Source of the DNA: Ruminococcaceae bacterium UBA5579
GTDB lineage: Bacteria > Bacillota > Clostridia > Oscillospirales > Ruminococcaceae
DNA length: 8,272 nucleotides
Reading direction: 5' to 3'
NCBI GenBank assembly: GCA_002425305.1
Contig: DILZ01000012.1
Location: 156 to 8,427, forward strand
Shown here: positions 1 through 5,982 of the stretch, piece by piece
Layout of the letters: each line of letters starts with the position of its first letter
Numbering within the stretch: the stretch's first letter is position 1
The notes under the pieces: model-generated
Told to the model about the DNA's origin: nothing
Seen by the model: only the letters and a program-made list of their open reading frames with translations
The model's database searches: none
Program-made: the position numbers and the translations under genes

Positions 1-206
1 TAATAACGCTTGCCGGGGTAGCCCTCCGCGTACTTGTTCGTCAGAACGCTGCCCATAGCCGCCATAACCGCAGGAGAAACAATGTTCTCGCTCGCGATAA
101 GCTCGAGGTTGCGCTGCTGGCGTTCAAGCTCCAGCCCCATTGCGTCCGCGACTTCCTTGTCATAGCCGCCGACAAATCCGATAGTATCCACCAAATCGTT
201 GTACAT
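1..206 (-). CDS. glyA: Serine hydroxymethyltransferase, N-terminal part (runs off the left edge)
   Basis: This PLP enzyme interconverts serine and glycine while loading tetrahydrofolate with a one-carbon unit, and acts in the cytoplasm. Only the first 68 codons lie in the window. They carry the family's N-terminal signature: [11 protein letters not shown] at residues 35-45, then [15 protein letters not shown] near residues 55-69, which matches the substrate and dimer-interface segment of E. coli GlyA. The ATG at 204-206 is supported by the Shine-Dalgarno sequence AAAGGAGAT (212-220) five bases upstream. The leader preceding this conserved block is of ordinary length for bacterial SHMT, so the start is credible. 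The gene has its own promoter and appears to begin a transcription unit rather than continue the one from the upstream SLOG gene, which ends in a terminator-like hairpin. Identity is secure; nothing can be said about the missing catalytic lysine region. Confidence 0.95.
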   Translation of the reverse strand, partial: MYNDLVDTIGFVGGYDKEVADAMGLELERQQRNLELIASENIVSPAVMAAMGSVLTNKYAEGYPGKRY

Positions 207-244
207 AGAGTATCTCCTTTCAAGATGTAGTACCTCTATATTAT

Positions 245-273
245 AGTATACCGCAAAATACGCTTTTTTTCAA
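245..273 (-). promoter_or_regulatory. Sigma-A-type promoter of glyA
   Basis: Read on the minus strand, a -35 box TTGAAA (268-273) is separated by exactly 17 bases from a -10 box TATACT (245-250). Transcription would start near 238, giving a leader of about 30 nt before the glyA ATG. That is too short for a glycine riboswitch or other structured leader. A 5-bp inverted repeat (ACCGC at 250-254, GCGGT at 274-278) brackets the spacer and -35 box and could be an operator, but the arms are short. Confidence 0.7.
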
Positions 274-351
274 GCGGTTTTTTAAATTTAATGTTTCACA
301 CATTAACTATTCCAAAAATGCGAAATTTTTGTGAAAAATGACAAATCTCTG

Positions 352-383
352 AAAAAGCTAAATAACCTTCCCAAGGTCTATTT
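352..383 (-). terminator. Hairpin terminator of the SLOG gene, overlapping its stop codon
   Basis: On the minus strand, AAATAGACCTT (373-383), a GGG loop (370-372) and AAGGTTATTT (360-369) form a 10-bp stem with one bulged G. It is followed by AGCTTTTT (352-359). The stem begins inside the last codons and contains the TAG stop (378-380) of the upstream gene. The stem is AT-rich and of moderate strength, so this is a likely but not certain intrinsic terminator. It lies about 80 bases before the glyA promoter. The rest of 274-351 is AT-rich, with nothing recognisable. Confidence 0.55.
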
Positions 384-713
384 AAGACGATAATAAATAT
401 TCACCGGAACGTTCATTTCTCGGCAGTAATTTATCACGAACTTAGTCCCGTGCGACTTTCCGTCCCAAATCGCAATAACTATGTCGGCGTTTTCGACAAT
501 GGCGGCATTGCGCTTCAGCGGCGCGGCGCGCCCGTATTTATCGTATTCGGGCAGATATTCCGTCAGCTTGATATTGTGCGAGATCGCGTATTCCCTCGCG
601 CAAGTATCTATCCCCTTTGCGCCGCCGGAAATGATCTCCGTCGTATCTGTGGGGAGATATAGCCCTATGTCCTCAACCTTTAATTTTCTTGAACCTATTA
701 CTGCTACTTTCAT
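378..713 (-). CDS. Small SLOG-fold protein, DUF2493 / YspA-like
   Basis: This 111-residue protein is a single Rossmann-like SLOG domain, the superfamily of DprA, LOG lysine-decarboxylase-like proteins and the nucleotide-sensing domains of several defence systems. Visible motifs are VIGSR (5-9) at the first strand, SGGAKGID (29-36), the phosphate-binding loop typical of DUF2493, LKRN (66-69), and WDGKSHGT (83-90). The length is normal for a stand-alone member. The family is expected to bind a nucleotide or nucleotide-derived ligand, but the function of the small stand-alone proteins is not settled. The start is well supported: AGGAGG lies about six bases before the ATG. The gene has its own strong promoter and is divergent from a ribbon-helix-helix gene whose product could control it. 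It ends in a hairpin before glyA, so it is probably monocistronic. Confidence 0.85.
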   Translation of the reverse strand: MKVAVIGSRKLKVEDIGLYLPTDTTEIISGGAKGIDTCAREYAISHNIKLTEYLPEYDKYGRAAPLKRNAAIVENADIVIAIWDGKSHGTKFVINYCREMNVPVNIYYRLK

Positions 714-755
714 TTTTGTCCTCCTTATACATTGTAATTACATTACCATATCATT

Positions 756-784
756 ATTATAACATCATTTCACTTATAAATCAA
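756..784 (-). promoter_or_regulatory. Promoter of the SLOG gene
   Basis: On the minus strand, TTGATT (779-784) and a perfect TATAAT (756-761) are separated by 17 bases. Transcription would start near 749 and leave a leader of about 35 nt. That leader contains a perfect 10-bp palindrome, TGTAATTACA (733-742), which could be an operator. The promoter faces away from, and nearly touches, the promoter of the ribbon-helix-helix gene. Confidence 0.75.
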
Positions 785-801
785 CACTTTTTTGATATAA
801 T
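773..801 (+). promoter_or_regulatory. Probable promoter of the ribbon-helix-helix gene
   Basis: A perfect -10 box TATAAT is present at 796-801, about 35 bases before the ATG at 836. At 17-bp spacing the -35 position (773-778, CTTATA) is poor, so the promoter is probably weak or activator-dependent. It overlaps the opposing SLOG promoter region, so the two may compete or be repressed together. Confidence 0.45.
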
Positions 802-835
802 AGAAAAGTAAAAATAATGTCATAGAGGTGATACT

Positions 836-1018
836 ATGGACGACAATTTATTTAGGTATACAATGCGAATAGACAAAACGTTGTATCAAAAATTTCGTTA
901 TATTGCAGAGTATTCAGGGCGCTCCGTTAATAAAGAGATTGAGCAAATGATTAAAAGGCGCGTCGAAAAGTTTGAAAAAGAACACGAGGAAATAATACTT
1001 GAAAAAGATAACAAATAA
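836..1018 (+). CDS. Arc-like ribbon-helix-helix DNA-binding protein (60 aa)
   Basis: The protein has the layout of an Arc/MetJ-type ribbon-helix-helix regulator. A short basic strand (FRYTMRI, residues 6-12) would pair in a dimer and lie in the DNA major groove. Helix A follows (DKTLYQKFRYIAEYSG, 13-28), then the turn with the characteristic RSVNKEIEQMI start of helix B (29-39), then a charged tail to residue 60. The GRSVN-EIE pattern is typical of Arc-family proteins in Clostridia. The start is supported by AGAGGTGAT a few bases upstream. It is the only convincing plus-strand gene in the window, divergent from the SLOG gene and convergent with leuB. Ribbon-helix-helix proteins usually repress their own or a divergent promoter, and some are antitoxins, but no toxin gene follows: the next element is a terminator. 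The target is unknown. Confidence 0.85.
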   Translation: MDDNLFRYTMRIDKTLYQKFRYIAEYSGRSVNKEIEQMIKRRVEKFEKEHEEIILEKDNK

Positions 1019-1056
1019 AAAATGGTGTTGAGATTTTCGCTCAACACCACTTTTTT
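1017..1056. terminator. Bidirectional intrinsic terminator between the RHH gene and leuB
   Basis: TGGTGTTGAG (1023-1032), a seven-base loop and CTCAACACCA (1040-1049) form a perfect 10-bp stem. It has a run of six T on the plus strand (1051-1056) and a run of A, read as U on the minus transcript, on the other side (1017-1022). It therefore terminates both the ribbon-helix-helix gene arriving from the left and the leucine operon arriving from the right. The two genes are only 46 bases apart. Confidence 0.92.
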
Positions 1057-1064
1057 ATAAGACC

Positions 1065-2147
1065 TTAAATATACTCTGCTATCTTTGTCCCCATTTCAGA
1101 GCAGGTAACCAAAGTCATACCCTCGCTCATAATATCGCCCGTGCGGCAGCCCGCTTCCAGAGCCGCGTTTACCGCGTTCTCTACCGCGTCCGCTTCCTTG
1201 TCCATTTTGAACGAATAACGCAGCATCATAGCCGCCGACAGGATAGTTGCGATCGGGTTCGCCTTGTTCTGACCCGCGATATCGGGCGCGGAACCGCCCG
1301 AAGGCTCGTATAATCCGAAGCTCGTTTCGTTCATACTCGCGCTCGCCAGCATACCGATAGAGCCTGTTATCATCGAAGCCTCGTCCGACAGAATATCGCC
1401 GAACATATTCTCCGTCACCATAACGTCAAACTGCGCGGGGTCTTTTACAAGCTGCATCGCACTGTTGTCCACGAGCATATGCTCCAGGGTAACTTCGGGG
1501 TAGTCCTTCGCTACCTCCTCGACAACCTTTCTCCAAAGCCGCGAGCTGTCAAGAACGTTCGCCTTGTCGACGGAGGTCACCTTTTTGCGCCGCTGCATAG
1601 CCACGTCAAAGGCTTTTTTAGCGATACGGCGAATTTCGTTTTCGTTGTATTCGAGAGTATCAACCGCCGTCATAACGCCGCCGCGCTCCTCGGTGTAACG
1701 CTTGCCGAAGTAAAGTCCGCCCGTAAGCTCGCGCATTATCAGCATATCAAAGCCCTTTGAGCTTATCTCCTCTTTAAGCGGACACGCGCCGCTCAACTGC
1801 TTGAACAGTACGCACGGGCGCAGATTAGCGAACAGCCCCAGTGCCTTGCGAATTCCCAGAAGCCCTGCCTCGGGACGTTTGTCCGCGGGGAGCTTGTACC
1901 ACGGCGACGTGGTGGTATCTCCGCCTATCGAACCCATAAGCACGGCGTCCGACGCCTTGCACCGCTCTATCGTTTCTTCTGTGAGCGGAACGCCGTTCAC
2001 GTCGATAGAACATCCGCCCATAAGCAGCTGCTCGTAGTTGAACTTGTGTCCGAACTTCTCCGCTACCTTATCGAGCACCTTCATTGCCTCGGTAACGATC
2101 TCCGGACCTATTCCGTCACCCTTTATCACCGCAATATTTTTTTCCAT
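1065..2147 (-). CDS. leuB: 3-Isopropylmalate dehydrogenase
   Basis: LeuB oxidises and decarboxylates 3-isopropylmalate to 2-oxoisocaproate with NAD+, the last committed step before transamination to leucine, in the cytoplasm. The 360-residue protein is full length. It shows KGDGIGPEI (9-17), the arginine-bearing loop [15 protein letters not shown] (97-111; substrate-binding R100 and R110), [10 protein letters not shown] (139-148), the lysine of VDKAN (193-197) and metal-binding aspartates in VDNSA (226-230) and [12 protein letters not shown] (247-258). The NAD-binding segment [18 protein letters not shown] occupies 281-298. A GTG three codons upstream (2154-2156) lies inside the Shine-Dalgarno sequence GGGTGATC, so the ATG at 2145-2147 is the better start. 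The gene is last in the leucine operon, 21 bases after kptA and just before a strong terminator. It is separated from leuCD by two unrelated genes. Confidence 0.97.
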   Translation of the reverse strand: MEKNIAVIKGDGIGPEIVTEAMKVLDKVAEKFGHKFNYEQLLMGGCSIDVNGVPLTEETIERCKASDAVLMGSIGGDTTTSPWYKLPADKRPEAGLLGIRKALGLFANLRPCVLFKQLSGACPLKEEISSKGFDMLIMRELTGGLYFGKRYTEERGGVMTAVDTLEYNENEIRRIAKKAFDVAMQRRKKVTSVDKANVLDSSRLWRKVVEEVAKDYPEVTLEHMLVDNSAMQLVKDPAQFDVMVTENMFGDILSDEASMITGSIGMLASASMNETSFGLYEPSGGSAPDIAGQNKANPIATILSAAMMLRYSFKMDKEADAVENAVNAALEAGCRTGDIMSEGMTLVTCSEMGTKIAEYI

Positions 2148-2150
2148 ATT

Positions 2151-2160
2151 GATCACCCTT
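2151..2160 (-). promoter_or_regulatory. Ribosome binding site that fixes the leuB start
   Basis: On the minus strand AAGGGTGATC precedes the ATG at 2147 by three bases (about six from the GGG core). It matches the GGTGATC part of the anti-Shine-Dalgarno complement. A possible GTG start sits inside this element and is therefore unlikely to be used. Confidence 0.7.
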
Positions 2161-2168
2161 TCAATTAT

Positions 2169-3095
2169 TTAATCGTCCTGTGGATACGGTTCTATACCCA
2201 AAGAATACTTGACCTCTTTTATCATATCTTCATCGGAAAGATCGTAAGGAAACGGATCGCAATCTTCCATAGCGTTCATTTTAACGCTATCCTCCGTCTC
2301 GGCGAACTCCAATACGATAAAAGGCTTTTCGGGAAATAAAACCTCGTCTATGCGATAAAATCCGTTTCGGAACTTGTATAGCGGACGGCGCGAAAACCAC
2401 GTTTCCTCAAATCCAACTCCATATGTGGTCGTTTTTTGCTCGTATGGAAGCTCGATATTCACAGCTTCACAGCCAAGCTCCAGCATAATTTTCGCTACAA
2501 AATCCTTGCGCTTTTCAAAGTCCTCACGGCTTACCGCTTTGTAACTCCACATCCAACGCTCCCCCAAAAATTCCGGTGGAACGGATTTTGTAAGCCACAC
2601 TCCATTTTCGGAGAGGTAGAACTTATACCCCGCCCTGAACATCTTCCCCGAATGAACAAAAAAGATGTGCGGTTTTCCGTGCCGCGCGCCGACTTTTTCG
2701 GCGGTCTCTTTGTCCTTTGACAGGTGGACGTACAGACGGCTTTTCGGCTTCAAGCCCTCTTTGCGTATCGACGCGACGAACTTCTCCCCCGTTCCGTGGA
2801 AGAGCTGTTCGGGCGGTTCGGCTTCTTTCAGCTCCACGTCCACGTTTATCGAGTGCCCCTGATTGGCTCGGATAAGCGTGTGGTCGTCATTGAAGCTGTA
2901 CCGCTGCTTATTGTCCGTTCGGACGATCTCCTCCAGCGTTTCCGGATCAATGCGGTAGCCCTCGGCTTTGTTTATACCCGCGATAAGCTCCTCAACACTT
3001 GCCCAACCGTGTTCGTCGAGCGAAATGCCGATTGCTTCTGGCTTGTGCCGAAGAATAAGGCTGATGAAAACGCTTGTTTTCTTTAAGTCTTTCAT
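2169..3095 (-). CDS. kptA: KptA/Tpt1-type RNA 2'-phosphotransferase with an extra C-terminal domain
   Basis: Residues 1 to about 187 are a complete KptA/Tpt1 domain. The family transfers an RNA 2'-phosphate to NAD+, releasing nicotinamide and ADP-ribose 1'',2''-cyclic phosphate. The signature residues are in place: ILRHKP (14-19; R16 and H17), LIRANQGHS (74-82; R76), LFHGT (98-102), YVHLS (122-126), GARHGKP (136-142; R138) and SENGVWLTKSVPPEFL (162-177). The Arg-His-Arg-Arg set known from the family is therefore intact, and activity is plausible. Typical bacterial KptA proteins end near here. This one continues for about 120 residues with an aromatic and acidic segment ending in MEDCDPFPYDLSDEDMIKEV (276-295), which I cannot assign to a named domain. 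No good Shine-Dalgarno sequence precedes the ATG, but the family alignment starts at residue 1. It lies 69 bases after the GNAT gene and 21 before leuB, without a clear promoter, so read-through from the leuC promoter is likely. The phosphotransferase call is firm; the tail's role is unknown. Confidence 0.92.
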   Translation of the reverse strand: MKDLKKTSVFISLILRHKPEAIGISLDEHGWASVEELIAGINKAEGYRIDPETLEEIVRTDNKQRYSFNDDHTLIRANQGHSINVDVELKEAEPPEQLFHGTGEKFVASIRKEGLKPKSRLYVHLSKDKETAEKVGARHGKPHIFFVHSGKMFRAGYKFYLSENGVWLTKSVPPEFLGERWMWSYKAVSREDFEKRKDFVAKIMLELGCEAVNIELPYEQKTTTYGVGFEETWFSRRPLYKFRNGFYRIDEVLFPEKPFIVLEFAETEDSVKMNAMEDCDPFPYDLSDEDMIKEVKYSLGIEPYPQDD

Positions 3096-3164
3096 AATTT
3101 TATTGTGTAAATTGCCCTCATAACATCATTGATATTTCGGCAGACACCGATTTATACTGTCACC

Positions 3165-3626
3165 TCAAAAGTCAATGACGTAGGTGACATACCCCGAAGA
3201 ACCGCCGATATCCCGCTTCTCAAATCCAAACCGCTCATAAAACCGACGCGCGCCGGTGTTGTCCTCGGCAGTATCAAGCATAGCGTTCAAATAGCCCTTG
3301 CCGCGCATTGTGCGCAGAGTATGCATAAGCAGCTTTCTCCCGTAGCCTTTGCGCTGCCATTCGGGAAGAACATACAGATCCTTAATATACGCATAGCCGA
3401 TAAAAGGCTTTGTGCTGCATTCTCTTATCGCGCAGAATGCTATCGGAACCCGATCCACAAGCTGAACAAACACGCTTTGACGCTCGTCAAGGAACGCGGT
3501 AAGATACCGCAGCTCCGCGTTGAAAGCCGCGCTGTTCGGGTCGCCGGTCTCGCCCCTCGCAAGCTGTTTTATTCGGGTCAGCTTGGGCATATCCGAATAT
3601 ATGGCAGGTCTTATATCCACTCTCAT
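3165..3626 (-). CDS. GNAT-family N-acetyltransferase
   Basis: This 153-residue protein is a single Gcn5-related acetyltransferase domain, which moves an acetyl group from acetyl-CoA to an amine. Motif A is clear: a strand [12 protein letters not shown] (80-91) leads into the CoA pyrophosphate loop QRKGYG (91-96) and its helix. Motif B follows as [19 protein letters not shown] (119-137), the usual N-x-x-A-x-x-F-Y pattern before the GFE turn. The N-terminal part ([11 protein letters not shown]) is the typical first strand and helix. The substrate cannot be read from sequence. Its ATG overlaps the leuD stop in the four-base ATGA arrangement, which implies translational coupling and co-transcription with leuCD. 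It lies between leuD and leuB together with kptA, although nothing in leucine synthesis calls for an acetyltransferase. Confidence 0.9.
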   Translation of the reverse strand: MRVDIRPAIYSDMPKLTRIKQLARGETGDPNSAAFNAELRYLTAFLDERQSVFVQLVDRVPIAFCAIRECSTKPFIGYAYIKDLYVLPEWQRKGYGRKLLMHTLRTMRGKGYLNAMLDTAEDNTGARRFYERFGFEKRDIGGSSGYVTYVIDF

Positions 3627-4105
3627 TTTTTCAGCGAATTCAGCAGACCGCCCTTGTTGATGATCTCCTTGATAAACTCGGGGAACGGCTGCGCCTGATA
3701 CGTTTTTCCCTTTGTAACGTTAGTGATAACGCCGGTATCGAAATCTATCTCGACTTCATTGCCTGCGTCGATATCCTTTGCCGCCTCGTCACATTCGAGT
3801 ATCGGCAGACCGATATTTATAGCGTTGCGATAGAATATCCGCGCAAATGTTGAAGCGATAACGCAGCCAATGCCGCTCGCTTTTATCGCTATCGGCGCGT
3901 GCTCTCGAGAGCTTCCGCAGCCGAAGTTCATATTCGCAACCATAATGTCGCCCTCTTTGACGTTCCTGACAAACTCCTTGTCGATATCCTCCATACAGTG
4001 AGAAGCAAGCTCCTTGTGGTCGGAGGTATTGAGATAACGCGCGGGAATTATTACATCCGTATCAACGTTATCGCCGTATTTATGTACTGTTCCGTGTGCC
4101 TTCAT
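3623..4105 (-). CDS. leuD: 3-Isopropylmalate dehydratase, small subunit
   Basis: LeuD partners with LeuC to isomerise 2-isopropylmalate to 3-isopropylmalate. The small subunit supplies the swivelling domain that recognises the substrate. At 160 residues it is the short bacterial/archaeal type. Diagnostic segments are the N-terminal [14 protein letters not shown] (12-25), the signature [12 protein letters not shown] (60-71), and [14 protein letters not shown] (88-101). The gene begins six bases after the leuC stop, with its Shine-Dalgarno sequence (GGAGGG) inside the last leuC codons. Its own TGA overlaps the next ATG. Short members of this family can be hard to tell from homoaconitase or methylmalate-type small subunits, but leuB in the same operon argues for leucine biosynthesis. 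Confidence 0.95.
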   Translation of the reverse strand: MKAHGTVHKYGDNVDTDVIIPARYLNTSDHKELASHCMEDIDKEFVRNVKEGDIMVANMNFGCGSSREHAPIAIKASGIGCVIASTFARIFYRNAINIGLPILECDEAAKDIDAGNEVEIDFDTGVITNVTKGKTYQAQPFPEFIKEIINKGGLLNSLKK

Positions 4106-4111
4106 TATCGT

Positions 4112-5377
4112 TTAACCCTCCTGTACATCAGATATATAACCCGTCAGCGCGCTCGCCGCAGCTATTGCGGGACTTGCGAGATACACCTCGGAAGTCGTGT
4201 CGCCCATTCTGCCGACAAAATTGCGGTTTGTCGTGGACACCGCTCTCTCGTGCGGCGCGAGTATTCCCATATGACCGCCGAGGCAAGGTCCGCACGTCGG
4301 CGCGGAAACTACCATTCCCGCTTCCACAAATATTTCAAGCAAGCCGTTTCTCAGTGCGTCGAGGTATATCTGCTGCGTCGCGGGGATAACGATAGCGCGG
4401 ACACCCTTCGCGACTTTCTTGCCCTTGACCACAGCCGCAGCCGTTTCAAGGTCGCTGTAACGTCCGTTGGTGCAAGAACCTATCACCACTTGATCTATCT
4501 TGATCTTAAGTGCTTCCGCTTCATCAATGGTCTTGGTGTTTTCGGGAAGGTGCGGGAACGATACCGTAGACTTAACAGTCGAAAGATCGATGTCGATAAC
4601 ACGGTTGTATTGCGCGTCCTCGTCCGCCTTGAACACCTCAAACGCACGGTCGGTTCTGCCCTTGACATATGCCTCCGTCACCTCGTCCACTTCAAAAATG
4701 CCGTTCTTCGCGCCTGCCTCAATAGCCATATTAGCCATACAAAGCCTGTCGTCCATTGTAAGATTTTTCAGACCCTCGCCCGAAAACTCCATAGACTGAT
4801 ACAATGCGCCGTCAACGCCGATCATACCGATAATGTGAAGAATAACGTCCTTGCCGCTAACCCACTTGCCGAGCTTGCCGGTGAGATTGAACTTAATTGC
4901 TCCCGGCACTTTGAACCACGCTTCTCCGGTAGCCATACCCGCAGCCATATCCGTAGAGCCTACGCCCGTAGAGAACGCTCCCAAAGCGCCGTATGTACAG
5001 GTGTGTGAATCCGCGCCGATAACGCAGTCCCCGGGGATAACAAGTCCTTTTTCAGGGAGCAGAGCGTGCTCTATGCCGACATTTCCTACATCATAGAAAT
5101 TGTCGATGTCGTACTTTTCGGCAAAGCCTCTGCACTGCTGACACTGTATCGCCGCCTTAATGTCCTTGTTCGGCGTGAAATGATCCATCACAAGCGATAT
5201 CTTGCTTTTGTCGAACACTCCCGTGAAGCCGTTCTTGTTGAACTCGTTTATCGCCACGGGGCTTGTAATATCGTTGCCGAGAACCATATCCAGCTTAGCT
5301 CTTATCAGCTGTCCCTCGACAACGCTTTCCAGACCCGCGTGCTTTGCGAGTATTTTCTGCGTCATAGTCATTCCCAT
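4112..5377 (-). CDS. leuC: 3-Isopropylmalate dehydratase, large subunit ([4Fe-4S])
   Basis: LeuC is the aconitase-fold catalytic subunit of isopropylmalate isomerase and acts in the cytoplasm with LeuD. The 421-residue length fits the shorter LeuC2/homoaconitase-like class common in Clostridia and archaea. Cluster ligands are visible as C302 in [14 protein letters not shown] (297-310) and C362 and C365 in [11 protein letters not shown] (361-371). Other family blocks are VMDHFTPN (63-70), [16 protein letters not shown] (120-135) and VASPAI-like [17 protein letters not shown] (399-415). The ATG at 5375-5377 follows GGAGGT by seven bases; the protein also has Met residues at 3 and 5, but the spacing favours the first. 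The gene has its own consensus promoter and opens the operon leuC-leuD-GNAT-kptA-leuB. No leuA is present on this side. The predicted leader is about 30 nt, with no room for a T-box or leader-peptide attenuator. Confidence 0.96.
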   Translation of the reverse strand: MGMTMTQKILAKHAGLESVVEGQLIRAKLDMVLGNDITSPVAINEFNKNGFTGVFDKSKISLVMDHFTPNKDIKAAIQCQQCRGFAEKYDIDNFYDVGNVGIEHALLPEKGLVIPGDCVIGADSHTCTYGALGAFSTGVGSTDMAAGMATGEAWFKVPGAIKFNLTGKLGKWVSGKDVILHIIGMIGVDGALYQSMEFSGEGLKNLTMDDRLCMANMAIEAGAKNGIFEVDEVTEAYVKGRTDRAFEVFKADEDAQYNRVIDIDLSTVKSTVSFPHLPENTKTIDEAEALKIKIDQVVIGSCTNGRYSDLETAAAVVKGKKVAKGVRAIVIPATQQIYLDALRNGLLEIFVEAGMVVSAPTCGPCLGGHMGILAPHERAVSTTNRNFVGRMGDTTSEVYLASPAIAAASALTGYISDVQEG

Positions 5378-5405
5378 TGAAAATACCTCCGTTTAAATAA
5401 TCATA

Positions 5406-5440
5406 CATTGTAATTATAACACATTTTTACCGCATTGTAA
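5406..5440. repeat. Direct repeat CATTGTAA flanking the leucine promoter
   Basis: Two identical 8-mers, CATTGTAA, lie at 5406-5413 and 5433-5440, with starts 27 bases apart. One overlaps the -35 box and the other the -10 box and start site of the leucine promoter. A third copy lies in the leader of the SLOG gene (730-737), within a 14-base stretch, ATACATTGTAATTA, identical to 5404-5417. The placement is that of an operator, but the motif is short and AT-rich, so chance is possible. Confidence 0.35.
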
Positions 5441-5441
5441 A
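5413..5441 (-). promoter_or_regulatory. Promoter of the leuCD-GNAT-kptA-leuB operon
   Basis: On the minus strand a -35 box TTTACA (5436-5441) is followed by a 17-base spacer and a perfect -10 box TATAAT (5413-5418). The start would fall near 5406, about 30 nt before the leuC ATG. No second convincing promoter is seen inside the operon, so all five genes are probably expressed from here. Confidence 0.82.
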
Positions 5442-5469
5442 GTCCCTTTGCGGATTTTTTTATAAGAAC

Positions 5470-5498
5470 GCTCCCCTGCCGTCTTAACGGAGGGGAGC
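5470..5498 (-). terminator. Strong hairpin after the histidine cluster, likely transcript end
   Basis: GCTCCCCT-G-CCGT (5470-5482) and ACGG-AGGGGAGC (5487-5498) pair as a 12-bp GC-rich stem with one bulged base and a four-base loop. It lies 43 bases after the macrodomain gene and before the leucine promoter, where the his-side transcript should end. However, the minus-strand sequence after it (GTTCTTATAAAAAAA) has no proper U run, so it may work poorly as an intrinsic terminator. It may instead be part of a dispersed repeat or stabilise the 3' end. Confidence 0.5.
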
Positions 5499-5511
5499 AA
5501 GCTCACCACTT

Positions 5512-5539
5512 ATTGCGTAAAAGTTTTCTTTTGCGCAAT
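5512..5539. repeat. Inverted repeat next to the hairpin
   Basis: ATTGCGTAAAAG (5512-5523), a TTTT loop and CTTTTGCGCAAT (5528-5539) form a 12-bp stem. In plus-strand RNA the single non-Watson-Crick position is a U-G wobble; in minus-strand RNA it is a C-A mismatch. It sits two bases past the macrodomain stop codon (5542-5544). With the neighbouring hairpin it makes a compact two-hairpin block of the kind often scattered between genes, though only one copy is visible here. Confidence 0.5.
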
Positions 5540-5541
5540 TC

Positions 5542-5982
5542 CTACAAATAACGCACGATAATATCAATATCCGTACCGCCGAAAACGTCCTTTATCACCT
5601 CTCGAACGTCCTCCCACAGCAGCTTATCCAATCCGCAGCCGATTTTGGGCATTGCGATATTCGGTAATTCTGATTCAAAGATTTGTTCGCGGAAGTCCTC
5701 CAGCGCCTGCCTCAGCGTTTCGAGCGTAGGCTTGTGAAAATACCGCTGTTTAGTCACCAGGTTGACCACCGTAACGCCGTTTGTTTCGGTTATTAGGCAG
5801 TATCCCCTGCCCTGCCATTGCTTCGAATATTTCTCGCAAAGCTGTTTTTTAACGCCCATTTCGGCAAACGCTTTCGCTATCCCCGCGCCGAGAGCATAAT
5901 CCGAGCTTATACAGTGGCACAGCACGTAATTTGAGAGTATCTCCTCAGCGAACAAATCGCCTTTTTCTTCGCGAAATGTCAT
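5542..5982 (-). CDS. TARG1-like macrodomain protein (ADP-ribose binding or hydrolysis)
   Basis: This 146-residue protein is a single macrodomain of the TARG1/ALC1-like branch. Residues GDLF (8-11), HCISSDYALGAGIAKAF (23-39), the LVTKQRYFHKPT segment (75-86) and MPKIGCGLDKLLWEDV (111-126) parallel human TARG1 (OARD1) block for block. The two residues TARG1 uses for catalysis, a lysine in the VTK motif and an aspartate in GCGLD, appear as K78 and D119. TARG1 removes ADP-ribose from acidic side chains and nucleic acid ends and deacylates O-acyl-ADP-ribose. Similar chemistry is plausible here, but the natural substrate is unknown. The ATG overlaps the hisH stop in an ATGA arrangement, so it is translationally coupled to hisH and is last in the histidine cluster. 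A KptA enzyme, which makes an ADP-ribose phosphate product, lies in the next operon. Confidence 0.9.
   Translation of the reverse strand: MTFREEKGDLFAEEILSNYVLCHCISSDYALGAGIAKAFAEMGVKKQLCEKYSKQWQGRGYCLITETNGVTVVNLVTKQRYFHKPTLETLRQALEDFREQIFESELPNIAMPKIGCGLDKLLWEDVREVIKDVFGGTDIDIIVRYL

Noticed and set aside
836..1018. Ribbon-helix-helix gene as the antitoxin of a toxin-antitoxin pair
   Set aside because: No toxin-sized gene follows it: the next element is a bidirectional terminator, and the divergent SLOG protein is not a known toxin family.
2145..2156. GTG at 2154-2156 as the leuB start
   Set aside because: It sits inside the Shine-Dalgarno sequence that serves the ATG nine bases downstream, and the family N-terminus begins at that ATG.
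3096..3164. Separate promoter for kptA in the 69-base gap after the GNAT gene
   Set aside because: No -35 and -10 pair with acceptable spacing was found on the minus strand, and only weak four-base hairpins are present.
3129..3698. 189-codon plus-strand open frame
   Set aside because: It is antisense to the GNAT gene and the end of leuD, has no good ribosome site and no recognisable domain.
3899..5008. Long 369-codon open frame on the plus strand
   Set aside because: It lies wholly antisense to leuC and leuD, whose protein families are certain. Its translation is rich in Arg, His and Cys without any domain, as expected of a shadow frame.
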